Below are positions 33,261 to 41,451 of a DNA stretch of 64,000 bases, piece by piece. The notes beneath the pieces were generated by a model. The model did not search any database, was not told where the DNA came from, and worked only from the letters and a program-made list of their open reading frames with translations. The stretch's first letter is position 1; each line of letters opens with the position of its first letter. Origin of the DNA: Brachycybe producta (lineage: Eukaryota > Arthropoda > Diplopoda > Playtdesmida > Andrognathidae); the NCBI GenBank assembly GCA_036925085.1, contig JAUPFP010000037.1, positions 640,001 to 704,000 of the forward strand, given 5' to 3'. Position numbers and translations under genes: made by a program.

Positions 33261-36128
33261 TGCGTGCCTTTTATGGGAAGTGAAGAATTAAACAGCTAAG
33301 CATCGGTGGTTCAGTGGTAGAATGCTCGCCTGCCACGCGGGCGGCCCGGGTTCGATTCCCGGTCGATGCAATGCTTTTGCGTTTTGCATTTTTGATAAAT
33401 TTAGTCTGGATTTTAGTTTAGCAGAAAGTCAAAACTGAATCGAACCCGGCTGCCCACAAGGCAGGCGAGCTTTCTGCCTAAAAAATAAAAAGGTTTGCAC
33501 GTTTCAAACACTTGTTCCCATAAATAGCACGCCATTTAAAACGTAGATTTACCTCTCAATAAATTTCGGCCAAATGAAAACTGGTAAAATATGGTCAGGT
33601 TAGGTATTAATCATCATAAGAAGCTTGTGACGTCAGAAGGGTTGACTTACAATTTAGGACTGTGATGATAGCCAACATTCTCAACAACGTCCGGGGTCCT
33701 TCTTATTTTGTGTTGTTACCCCTCTATCAATAGTCAAAATAACAAGCCTAAATTTGTCCTAAACCCCTCTGGCGTAACAAGCTTCTTACGATGAGGGAAG
33801 TATAGAAAGCTCGTCAGCCACGCAAACGGCCTGAATTTGATTGTCATTTGGTTTTTTTGCAAAATCAAAACCCCAATCCAAATTTACCAAATATGCAAAA
33901 CGAAAAAAAAGCGTTGCATCGACCGGGAATCGAACCCGGGCCGCCCGCGTGGCAGGCGAGCATTCTACCACTGAACCACCGATGCATACATATTGGCCGA
34001 ATTCTACCTGTTTTCGTTTGACCGAATTTTACGGACAGGTACAACACTAATTGCCTGCCTAAGGCTGCCTTTTATGGGAAGTAAAGCAATACACAAGTAA
34101 GCATCGGTGGTTCAGTGGTAGAATGCTCGCCTGCCACGCGGGCGGCCCGGGTTCGATTCCCGGTCGATGCAACCTTTTTTCGCTTTGCATTTTTGATAAA
34201 TTTGGCCTGGATTTTAGTTTTGCAGAAAGTCAAAGTCCCACCCCTTGTCAACAGTGTTTTCAAACCAAGGCTAACTAAGCTATAATGCGCAGCTATGAAT
34301 GAAATATCTATTTGTGTAAACTTCAAACCCAGTTTTTCTAATAAGGTTTGGTCGCAGCTGTTCTTTAAAATAAAACGCAAATTGTCTACAACACTATAGG
34401 GATTTAATTATTTCTAACAACGTCATTTTAAAAAACTCTCTTCTGCTATAAAATTAGTTATCTGAATCACCACATGACATTTTAACATATTTAATGTTAC
34501 AAAGAGATAACAAAAAAAAACAATTTTGTTAAATTGAATTTTTTTTTTCTATAGAATTTGCGATAATGGAATATCTCAATCTTTATAAATTGAGAGGGGG
34601 GAAAATAGAAGAAAAGAAGTGTGCCCCGGGTGAGGATCGAACTCACGACCTTGAGATTATGAGACTCACGCTCTACCAACTGAGCCACCGAGGCGACACA
34701 TATGTGCAGGAATAACGGTCCTTCAGCCATAAAATTTAAACCCTTTTTCATTTTAAACAATAAATGAAAAACAAAAGAAAAATAAGTGTGCCCCGGGTGA
34801 GGATCGAACTCACGACCTTGAGATTATGAGACTCACGCTCTACCAACTGAGCCACCGAGGCGACACATATGTGCAGGAATAACGGTCCTTCAGCCATAAA
34901 ATTTAAACCCTTTTTCATTTTAAACAATAAATGAAAAACAAAAGAAAAATAAGTGTGCCCCGGGTGAGGATCGAACTCACGACCTTGAGATTATGAGACT
35001 CACGCTCTACCAACTGAGCCACCGAGGCGACACATATGTGCAGGAATAACGGTCCTTCAGCCATAAAATTTAAACCCTTTTTCATTTTAAACAATAAACG
35101 AAAAACAAAAGAAAAATAAGTGTGCCCCGGGTGAGGATCGAACTCACGACCTTGAGATTATGAGACTCACGCTCTACCAACTGAGCCACCGAGGCGACAC
35201 ATATGTTCAGCAATAACGGTCCTTCAGCCATAAAATTTAAACCCTTTTTCATTTTAAACAATAAACGAAAAACAAAAGAAAAATAAGTGTGCCCCGGGTG
35301 AGGATCGAACTCACGACCTTGAGATTATGAGACTCACGCTCTACCAACTGAGCCACCGAGGCGACAAATATGTACAGGAATAACGGTCCTTCAGCCATAA
35401 AATTTAAACCGTTTTCATTTTAAAAAATAAATGAAAAACAAAAGAAAAATAAGTGTGCCCCAGGTGAGGATCGAACTCACGACCTTGAGATTATGAGACT
35501 CACGCTCTACCAACTGAGCCACCGAGGCGACACATATGTGCAGGAATAACGGTCCTTCAGCCATAAAATTTAAACCCTTTTTCATTTTAAACAATAAACG
35601 AAAAACAAAAGAAAAATAAGTCTGCCCCAGGTGAGGATCGAACTCACGACCTTGAGATTATGAGACTCACGCTCTACCAACTGAGCCACCGAGGCGACAC
35701 ATGTTCTTTACCCTGATGATGATTCAGCCACGATAAAACATTTTTTACTCATTCCCGGTCATTTTTTTTTTCCTTATATTTATTTACATAGGGCAAGTAC
35801 ACAGGACCCAGTATGAACCCTGCTCGTACTTTTGGCCCAGCTGTCATTAGCGGTATCTGGGAAAACCACTGGGTAAGTCAAATTATGTCAAAATATGTAC
35901 CAGTGTCACAACAGGCATTAACCACATTTATGAATTAATTCTAAATTCCATTTATTATTCTAGGTTTACTGGCTTGGCCCATGCCTAGGTGGAATTGCAG
36001 CAGGTGTACTCTACCAACATGTCTTTGAAGCACCCAGAGTGGTCATCGAACACGATGTCCCTCTTCTGACCATCCGTAACAACAAGGACTCCAAGGAAGT
36101 GGTTGCTGACAGAACCACATCCATTTAA
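17774..36128 (+). CDS. Aquaporin, water-selective Drip/AQP1-type
   Basis: Six-TM MIP-family water channel of the plasma membrane. Exons 17774-18334, 35792-35872 and 35964-36128 (TAA 36126-36128) sum to 807 nt, or 268 residues, the usual length. The ATG follows a short T-rich leader. Both pore boxes are present: HINPAVT (Asn80-Pro-Ala) in loop B and SMNPART (Asn196-Pro-Ala) in loop E. The selectivity-filter equivalents are Phe60, His184, Pro193 and Arg199. The Phe-His-Arg trio is that of water-selective aquaporins, whereas the entomoglyceroporins have lost the His. Intron 1 falls exactly between the HLFA segment of TM5 and loop E, so a protein stopping at exon 1 would lack half the pore. Intron 1 is 17.5 kb and contains eleven intact tRNA genes. 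Assignment as Drip-like is from motif resemblance. Confidence 0.93.
18748..19045. mobile_element. F2 palindromic element
   Basis: First of two F2 copies lying almost end to end within the aquaporin intron. The left arm has AAACTAGAAGGGCAGCTC. Confidence 0.55.
19090..19408. mobile_element. F2 palindromic element
   Basis: Second of the adjacent pair. The right arm ends at TTTACACTTTAAAACAACG. Confidence 0.55.
19989..20332. repeat. Large inverted repeat, arms about 160 bp
   Basis: The left arm starts ATGTTTAAATGA and the right arm ends TCATTTAAACAT. Inner segments such as GTAATTGTGCGACAATTCT face their complement across an AT-rich centre at about 20150-20180. Indels separate the arms, so it is not a recent event. 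It is not similar to F1-F10. Confidence 0.65.
20458..20766. mobile_element. F1 MULE-like MITE, copy C, with internal 64-bp triplication
   Basis: Ends of the ACAGGCAATTAG type, weakly conserved. The left half carries three head-to-tail copies of a 64-bp block starting at CTCCGCCCTTGTTATGACG (about 20494, 20558, 20622). The right half has the normal single complement. This explains its length of about 309 bp against about 206 bp in sister copies. Confidence 0.75.
20854..20878. repeat. (GC)n/(AC)n dinucleotide tract
   Basis: GCGCGCGCACACACACAC, a compound alternating purine-pyrimidine run of the kind that can form Z-DNA. A CAT trinucleotide run follows at about 20948. Confidence 0.7.
21516..21720. 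mobile_element. F1 MULE-like MITE, copy D
   Basis: 205 bp, ends ACAGGCAATTAG and CTAATTGCCAGT. Flanks gacctgcac and cacctgcac match at 8 of 9. Confidence 0.8.
22432..22945. mobile_element. F8 inverted-repeat element, copy 2, interrupted
   Basis: Left part AGAACAGAACAACAAACCG and right part GTGTTCGGTTCTAGTCTGG match the copy at 7099-7430. An F1 element is inserted at 22586-22790. Confidence 0.6.
22586..22790. mobile_element. F1 MULE-like MITE, copy E, inside F8
   Basis: Ends ACAGGAAATTAG and CAAACTGCCTGG. The palindromic core is typical. No 9-bp duplication is visible, so the junction has been altered. Confidence 0.7.
23274..23315. repeat. (GA)n microsatellite
   Basis: About 20 GA units. 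Open frames across it on both strands are artefacts. Confidence 0.85.
23529..23724. mobile_element. F4 palindromic MITE, copy 1
   Basis: Terminal repeats TGTCAATCTGCGGAATCAG and its complement. The inner half contains a second inverted pair CAGATTCACTAG / CTAGTGAATCTG. Confidence 0.65.
23895..23931. repeat. GC-rich perfect hairpin
   Basis: CCGCCGCTTTGT at 23895-23906 faces ACAAAGCGGCGG at 23920-23931, a perfect 12-bp stem with a 13-nt AT-rich loop. It is isolated in AT-rich DNA. Confidence 0.7.
24340..24992. mobile_element. F2 element interrupted by F6
   Basis: The left arm (AACTAGAATGGTAGCTGAA) and right arm (AAGTTTCTAAAACACTTTC) are separated by the F6 insertion at 24568-24893. Confidence 0.5.
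24568..24893. mobile_element. F6 element, copy 1, inside F2
   Basis: Shares long blocks with the reverse-oriented copy at 32290-32535, for example AATTCAATTTATTCAG and TTTAAATGCATTTAAATAAT. Ends approximate ACCTATAGTACACACC and GTGTGTACAAGGT. Confidence 0.55.
25860..26248. mobile_element. Possible DNA transposon remnant, single copy
   Basis: Inverted ends ATGCGTATACACTAG and CTAGTGTGTACGTACC. The interior is less AT-rich and holds a perfect palindrome CCAACGAATTCGTTGG. No recognisable transposase. Confidence 0.4.
28556..28793. mobile_element. F5 palindromic MITE
   Basis: Ends GGCCGGCCCTAGACGTAA and TTACGTCTAGGACCGAC. Inner arms include AACTGCACATGTG facing a complement and GAGTGTTTATGACATG facing its partner. 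Only one copy was seen. Confidence 0.6.
28874..29545. mobile_element. F2 composite interrupted by F4
   Basis: F2 left-arm sequence AATAAACTTTATA runs directly into the F4 element and resumes after it as AAGACACAATTTT. Confidence 0.5.
28983..29142. mobile_element. F4 palindromic MITE, copy 2, inside F2
   Basis: Long terminal repeats TATGTTACTGTCAATCTG and CAGATTGACAGTAACATA. Confidence 0.7.
29950..30505. mobile_element. F2 element interrupted by F1
   Basis: The F2 right arm TTTCTCTTCATGTTGCACC is split by F1 copy F and resumes at TTGCACCTGAGTTCGAGAGG. Confidence 0.5.
30263..30470. mobile_element. F1 MULE-like MITE, copy F, inside F2
   Basis: Ends ACAGGCAATTAG and CTAACTGCCTGA. Left flank tgttgcacc is repeated on the right within atgttgttgcacc, where an extra TTG is present. 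Confidence 0.7.
31440..31790. repeat. F9 repeat, copy 3, interrupted by F1
   Basis: F9 landmarks (ATATGACAGTATTTTT on the left, ATATCGAGATATGACAAC on the right) surround F1 copy G. Confidence 0.4.
31481..31685. mobile_element. F1 MULE-like MITE, copy G
   Basis: 205 bp, ends ACAGGCAATTAG and CTAATTGTCTGT. Perfect 9-bp duplication gtatttttc (31472-31480 and 31686-31694). Confidence 0.85.
32290..32535. mobile_element. F6 element, copy 2 (reverse orientation)
   Basis: Reverse complement of much of 24568-24893, ending GGTGTGTACTAGGTATTA. Confidence 0.55.
33092..33162 (-). tRNA. tRNA-Gly(GCC), copy 1
   Basis: 71 nt including discriminator A. The acceptor pairs GCATCGG/TCGATGC, D-arm GTTCAGTGGTAGAA, anticodon loop with GCC, and T-loop GGTTCGATTCC. 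It diverges from copy 2. Confidence 0.95.
33300..33370 (+). tRNA. tRNA-Gly(GCC), copy 2
   Basis: Same 71-nt sequence as copy 1, opposite strand, 137 bp away. A short T-run follows within 10 bp as a Pol III terminator. Confidence 0.95.
33436..33475 (-). pseudogene. tRNA-Gly relic (3' part)
   Basis: GAATCGAACCCGGCTGCCC and AGGCAGGCGAGC on the plus strand match the T-arm and anticodon arm of the intact genes with substitutions. The acceptor and D-arm are gone. Confidence 0.6.
33806..33846 (+). pseudogene. tRNA-Gly relic, heavily mutated
   Basis: GAAAGCTCGTCAGCCACGC then GGCCTGAATTTGATTG aligns with the intact gene from the D-arm to the T-arm with many mismatches, including in the anticodon stem. 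Confidence 0.55.
33915..33985 (-). tRNA. tRNA-Gly(GCC), copy 3
   Basis: Identical tRNA body to copies 1 and 2. Its flanks resemble those of copy 1, so the divergent pair 3/4 looks like a duplicate of the pair 1/2. Confidence 0.95.
34101..34171 (+). tRNA. tRNA-Gly(GCC), copy 4
   Basis: Identical tRNA body, followed by a T6 run. The upstream TTTTATGGGAAGT is shared with copy 2. Confidence 0.95.
34622..34694 (-). tRNA. tRNA-Met(CAT) elongator, array unit 1
   Basis: 73 nt. Acceptor GCCTCGG/CCGGGGC with discriminator A, loop CTCATAA (anticodon CAT) flanked by the U31/U39 non-pair seen in animal elongator tRNA-Met, T-loop GTTCGATCC. Transcription would run antisense to the aquaporin, with a T-rich terminator just below 34622. 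Confidence 0.94.
34789..34861 (-). tRNA. tRNA-Met(CAT), array unit 2
   Basis: Same sequence as unit 1, 167 bp away. Confidence 0.94.
34956..35028 (-). tRNA. tRNA-Met(CAT), array unit 3
   Basis: Same sequence as unit 1, with a near-identical spacer. Confidence 0.94.
35123..35195 (-). tRNA. tRNA-Met(CAT), array unit 4
   Basis: Same sequence as unit 1. Its 5' flank has small changes (TGTTCAGCAAT on the plus strand). Confidence 0.94.
35290..35362 (-). tRNA. tRNA-Met(CAT), array unit 5
   Basis: Same sequence as unit 1. The spacer to unit 6 is one base shorter than elsewhere. Confidence 0.94.
35456..35528 (-). tRNA. tRNA-Met(CAT), array unit 6
   Basis: One change from unit 1, turning the sixth acceptor pair from G-C to G-U. 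Folding should be kept. Confidence 0.92.
35623..35695 (-). tRNA. tRNA-Met(CAT), array unit 7
   Basis: Carries the same acceptor-stem change as unit 6. It lies only 96 bp from aquaporin exon 2. Confidence 0.92.
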
Positions 36129-36384
36129 AAACGATCCCAAAACTACACCACTTATATCACATAACATATGCACCAACCATCAAAGAGTGTTTTGGTCGCG
36201 TTTTTACGGTGTTAGGATTCCCTTGTCCCAACTTAATTTTTCCATGTTATTTTTTTTTTTGGTTTTTCTCCCATTTAAACTTCCGAAATTTTAAAAATAT
36301 TATAAAAAGTATATTTTTAAAGATAATCAACATAAAAATATTTAGGCTGTTCCATGACTCATAGTTTCTAAAGCAACCGATGCA

Positions 36385-36830
36385 TTGATCGAATCTAAAC
36401 TGATCGGATCTGCATTGATCAGATCTGAACTGACGTATCTAGACAGACAATCACACGGACGGATAGTCCGTTAATATGAGCTATCGAAATCAGGCTGATC
36501 TTGGTTGCTGGATTTCATTTATCTGTCCAGTTTCAATATTAAGATGAAGATGGGATCGGGACTTATGGATCGGGACTGACAGTCCGTGAATGGGTTTGTG
36601 AGATCAGATCTGTCAGTCAAAATCTGCCGATAAAGTCGATTCATCAGTTAAATGAATCTAGACTATGCTGTTAGTCCAGATTCATATCTGATAGTAAGAG
36701 CATGTATATTCAGTTTATTGTGCTGCTACCAGCAAGGGGCACATCTGATCTTGTTCTTGGATAGATCTGGACTGTAAAAAATCAGATCTGTGAATTTTTT
36801 TCAGTTTCTGATCTGATCGTATTATGGTGT
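36385..36830. repeat. GATC/AGATCTG-rich segment
   Basis: Degenerate repetition of TGATC, GATCAGATCTG, CAGATCTG and GGATCGGGACT over about 450 bp. No strict period. Confidence 0.5.
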
Positions 36831-37561
36831 AATTTTAAATTTACTTCTAAAAAAAAGCTGGGACAGGGACGTTCTTTGAACAGATTAGCTGACCACCTGA
36901 ACAAACAAAAAACGCTACCAAAAGCTATAACTTACTGCCACTCACCACAAGTCTCTCTAAATATTAAAACGCCTTCATAGAACTTGACAAAACAGTCGGA
37001 ATTTCACGGAAATTTCCTCTAAAAATGGCCATTTTTGAATGAATTTCTTGTAAAATCATTTTTTTTTTTTTTTGCAGTTTTATTTTTTGGGCGAAGTTTA
37101 TTATTTTTTTTTTATTATTTCTAGCTGTTTTATTTTTGTCAAGCTCTTATCTATATAAGGAAGGCCCTTTTTTTGTAATTTTCTTCGCTCTCTTTTCTTT
37201 CCGTTTCAAAATATACAACTTAACTGTCATCTGTGCACCAGATTTTAAGGGAGTTCCTTGTTTGATCTCTCTTCTATCTGACCTTACTTTTTTTTTTGGC
37301 AGTTCGGAGCCTTTCGGAACTTCCGGAAGGCTCGGCCCTTCCAAAAACCATTAGTTATTTTTTTTTTCCTTTTCAGTGTGATATAAACACAACACACACA
37401 CCTTCAACCAATTGACTCACTTTTAAAGATTGTTTTCTTTCTTAAAATATGGTATGATTTTATTTTAATGTAATCCACCCTTAAACCATATTATATATTT
37501 TTACGCATGAGTTTTAATGTGGGTGCAGAAAATAATACATTTATAATGTGTATCCTTTTTT

Positions 37562-37893
37562 TTAAGGTGGTTTTTCTAATGTAAAACGCCTCTCGAACTC
37601 TTAATTATTCTGTTTTTCAGGTGTAAAATAAAGAAAAACATAATTGTGTTTTAGAAACTAGAAGGGTAGCTCAAATCACTTAAAGAGTATTTTCACGTCG
37701 ATATCTTTCAAAATAAGCTTTTTATGTTATTTTGAAAGATATCAACATGAAAATTACCCTTCTTCAGTGATTCAGCTTATACTCTTCTAGTTTCTAAAAA
37801 CCACATTCAATTTCTCTTCAGTGTTTTCCGTCTGTAAAGGCAGAACAATGAAACAGTTCGAAAATCAGGTTTTTTATAAAACCATTCTTAAGT
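37562..37893. mobile_element. F2 palindromic element
   Basis: Near-complete copy starting TTAAGGTGGTTTTTC. Both arms carry the AAACTAGAAGGGTAGCTC motif or its complement. Confidence 0.65.
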
Positions 37894-38572
37894 AACAAAA
37901 TCAAAAACCGCCATTATAGTGCCTCCATGTTTTTTTTTTGTCTGTGTGTGTTTTTTTTAAATAATTTATACATTATTTTTGTACTCATTCGAGAACTTTA
38001 AACTTTGTCAAAATGAAAGAAAAGAAAAACGTGATTTTGCAAATTGACACTTTAGCAAAAAAAAATAATAACATAAATAATATTAAAATGAAAATTTCAT
38101 AACAATTGTCGTACTCATTAATGTTTTATCTGCTTTTGTTTTGTTCCAAATATTTTTTTTTTCTGTTGTGTTTGCAAGTTTTATTCAATTTATGTTTTAA
38201 GAAAAACCACCTTTGCATTCTCTTTTTCTTTTGGTGGTCTGACTGTTGTTTATAATGAATATTCAACAGTAAACAATATAGAATATTTTTTTTTCAATAT
38301 AAAAGTGTGGAAGACATACAGAACGAACGAACGCAAACGCATACGTTACTACTGTCTGTACTCCTGTACAATATAACATTTTTTAAGTTGTGTACTTTTT
38401 TGTACAGTTTTCAATTGTTGTTTTTCTTTACATTTTTTTTTGGTAAGTCAATTGATTTTTAATGTATAATCAGAATAAATTTATCATCTTGTATTAAAGA
38501 TAATTTTTATATTCATCAAAATTTACAAATTTCTAACCAATTCTTTATTATTTTAGTAATGAGCAGAGGGAC

Positions 38573-38922
38573 AAAGGTTGTTTTAAAGTATAAACACGCC
38601 TCTTGAACTCTTTGATTATTCTGTATTTCAGGTACAAAATGAAAAGAAACTTGAACGTTTTATAGAAACTAGAATGGTAGTTTATTCACTTAAAGGTATT
38701 TTCATGTTGGTATCTTTCAAAGTAAGCTTTTTATGTGAGTTTGAAAATAACCCAACTTTAACCAGAAGGGTATTTTAAATTTTCTTTATAAAAAGTTTAT
38801 TTTGAAAGATATCAACATGAAGATATCATTAAGTGATTGAGCTATCCTTCTAGTTTTTAACGTTCAAGTTTCTCTTAATTTTGCTCCTGAAAGACAGAAT
38901 CAGACTTTTATAGACCATCGAG
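38573..38922. mobile_element. F2 palindromic element
   Basis: Near-complete copy. Its right end abuts the reverse-oriented F7 element. Confidence 0.6.
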
Positions 38923-38944
38923 TAACTTTCGCCACTCTCAAACA

Positions 38945-39285
38945 TTGCTTAGAGGGCTCCATAGAAAAATACTTGTGTTAATGCAAGGTAGATGGCGCCT
39001 GCAACCTCCATAGGTGGCAAACTACACTCGCCGCCAATGAGTTGAAATAGAATGCCGCCTTTTAGCTCTAAAAGGAATCCAAAACAACCTTAATTATCAG
39101 CACGTGACAAACTGAACCCAGAACACATATTATAAGTGAAGAGAGCACGTGTGGAAATAATGATGACGCAATTAAAAGTTTGTCACGTGACAAAAAAAGG
39201 AAGGCGAGGAGTCAAGAGTTGAAGAGTGTCGGTATATTTATATGGGAGGGCTAGTGGCGCCATCTAACGATAATCGGACAAAATA
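38945..39285. mobile_element. F7 element with CACGTG E-boxes, minus copy
   Basis: Reverse complement of 14720-15065. CACGTG motifs lie at AGCACGTGACAA, GAGCACGTGTGG and TTGTCACGTGAC. Confidence 0.55.
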
Positions 39286-39544
39286 AATGATTACATGCAC
39301 TCCTCTATTGCATATGGGACATTTACGTATAGACGACATCTTCAAGTAATTATCGAAGCATTCTACATGTCATAGAAAGATACAGTGTTGAACAAGAGAA
39401 GTGACTCAATATGGCTTCTGCGTATCATTGTATAGCAACGTTCAAAACCGCCATATGCAAACACCTACTGCTAACCAGACATTGCTTCATAAATATGAAA
39501 CATTTTCTTTTTGGTATGCAAAGAAACAAGCCAAGAATACTGTG

Positions 39545-39558
39545 GCGCCATCTAGTGA
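39545..39558 (+). promoter_or_regulatory. CTCF-like motif (one mismatch)
   Basis: GCGCCATCTAGTGA against the CTCF core reverse complement GCCMYCTRSTGG; the last base differs. Confidence 0.35.
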
Positions 39559-40208
39559 CAGTTGTATCGTCAAATACTAAGGTCAAAGGTCACAAACATT
39601 CGATTTGTGTTTTGACGACTTGCGGTTTATGGTTTTAATAACCGTTTTATGAATGCTCCATGCTTTTATGTTGAAAAAATAAAATTTCCTAGAAATGATC
39701 AAAGTACAAAATAATAAAAGGCCCTCAAAAGCTTGTCTAACGTCACCAGTAAAGACTTTTCATTTCACCAAAACAACACTTCTTTGCGTCGCTAAAAACC
39801 CGCCAAAATGATGTATTTTACTATTTTCATCAACATTCATGAATTAATTCGAAAATTTTTATAAATAAAAAATACTAATGAATAAAATATATATAAACTC
39901 ACATTTTCGGGTTACTTTTTGACGTTATTTCAACATTATCACAAACTTATTAACGGAGAAAAATAAAATGCACAACTGAAAAATAGCGCGAACTTTACGG
40001 ATGCAGACCACGTGTCGTAGAATATCAATAACAGGGAATGATAAAATGTGAAACGGCATTCCTCCTTTTTAGCAAGATAAATTCATAAAGGTAAAGCAAC
40101 TCCATGTTAGAAATAAACGGCAAAAGTGAGTGAAGAATAGTCTGCTTTTTTGAAGCTAAAAGGTACCTGAAGCCAGGTAACTTGTACCTGAAGCACTAAG
40201 TGCAGTTT

Positions 40209-40222
40209 GCGCCATCTATTGG
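40209..40222 (+). promoter_or_regulatory. CTCF-like motif (one mismatch)
   Basis: GCGCCATCTATTGG; one base differs from GCCMYCTRSTGG. Confidence 0.35.
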
Positions 40223-40552
40223 CCATACTCATTTTTGGCACAAAATGCTCCCTAGGATAAGCTTTTAGTTGAGTTACCTCTAGATATTTGTTTTGCTTTT
40301 CAATAATTGAAATTATTGTAGAAATACTTGCAATAGGAATTCTTCAAAATTAATAAACAATAAAATCTGACTAAAACATGTACATTTCAAAAATAAGACA
40401 CATAATAATTTATCCTAAAGTTAAAATCATGTTCATTTTTTTTATAACTCCGTTACGCCGTATCATGTTTTAAATTACCTGTAGTAATAAATATATTACG
40501 TCACCGAATTTTCGTACGCAGTCTGCATCCATAATAGCTAAACAACCAACAA

Positions 40553-40623
40553 GCATCGGTGGTTCAGTGGTAGAATGCTCGCCTGCCACGCGGGCGGCCC
40601 GGGTTCGATTCCCGGTCGATGCA
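40553..40623 (+). tRNA. tRNA-Gly(GCC), copy 5
   Basis: Identical tRNA body to the four intronic copies but with unrelated flanks. A T-run follows directly after the gene. Confidence 0.95.
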
Positions 40624-41451
40624 CATTTTTCTTCTTTTTTTAAAAGAAATTATATAAACAAATAAAATTGTTATATATGTTTTAGAAATAAATAAATTAC
40701 TTTTAGTATTTTTACAACATAAAATAGCAACCGTTAATTGCAAATTAAAATTCTAGATTATGGAATTTTACTTGAACCTGGTCCCTGGTCTACTTTAGAT
40801 CCAACCATAGTACCGGCTATAGTTAAGTTTATCTTTAAAAAAAATTTAATATTAAAAATTTAAAATAACGTGACTAAGTTGTTAATTTCTAGTTTCTAAA
40901 ACACTTTCAAGTCTTTTCTTAAAAGTTGTTTTTGAAACTAGTTCTACTGGCCGAATTCTTAATGATTGCTAAATACCTGAACGAATGCGACCCTGGGCCT
41001 TGGCTCATGAGGTGCCATTTCATTCAACCCTGGCTCATGAGGTGCAAAAATGACAACTCTTAACATAGAATAACGTCTCTCTTTTACTTTTCTTCATTTT
41101 AACATGTGTTAATTTAAAGGCACAATTTAAAATATTTCAAAATTTGAAGAAAAAAATACAAATAAAGAAAAAATGGCTAATACGCAAAATAAAATTTAAA
41201 ACAAACAAAATGAAAATGAAATAAATTTGAATCTAATGGAAAAATCGGATGATGATTTTTACACAATGTTATTATTATCCAAACAACAATACCTTCTCTT
41301 GTGTATTCAATATTAAATTAAAATACTGCAAGTGTGTTTTCAACACTTTTTTTTTTTGCATATTTCTTACCAGAAATCAATAAATCATCGGAATAAAATT
41401 CATTGTTATGTGCAGATTGCAGAAATATTAAACAACGTTTGGATATTTTTA

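Larger units (their letters stand above)
34622..35695. repeat. Seven-unit tandem array of a 167-bp tRNA-Met cassette
   Basis: Each unit is a 73-nt tRNA plus a spacer of about 94 bp (GTCCTTCAGCCATAAAATTT and flanking bases). Starts at 34622, 34789, 34956, 35123, 35290, 35456, 35623. Confidence 0.93.
18335..35791. other. Giant first intron of the aquaporin gene
   Basis: Begins GTAAGT and ends TTACATAG. It contains four intact tRNA-Gly and seven tRNA-Met genes and many transposon copies (listed individually). The stretch 27070-27900 is less AT-rich and low in recognisable repeats. Its open frames match no family I recognise, and no splice-bounded extra aquaporin exon was found. Confidence 0.85.
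36129..41451. other. Region between the aquaporin and CHMP1 genes
   Basis: 5.3 kb with no protein-coding exon found. It holds a GATC-rich segment (36385-36830), two F2 copies, an F7 copy, one tRNA-Gly gene and two CTCF-like motifs. The aquaporin 3' UTR must end somewhere in its first part, but no clear AATAAA was assigned. Confidence 0.65.

Noticed and set aside
33786-34047. Open frames such as [18 protein letters not shown] around 33786-34050
   Set aside because: Translations of tRNA-Gly genes.
34497-34760. Short open frame on the minus strand containing [22 protein letters not shown]
   Set aside because: It is a translation of the tRNA-Met gene.
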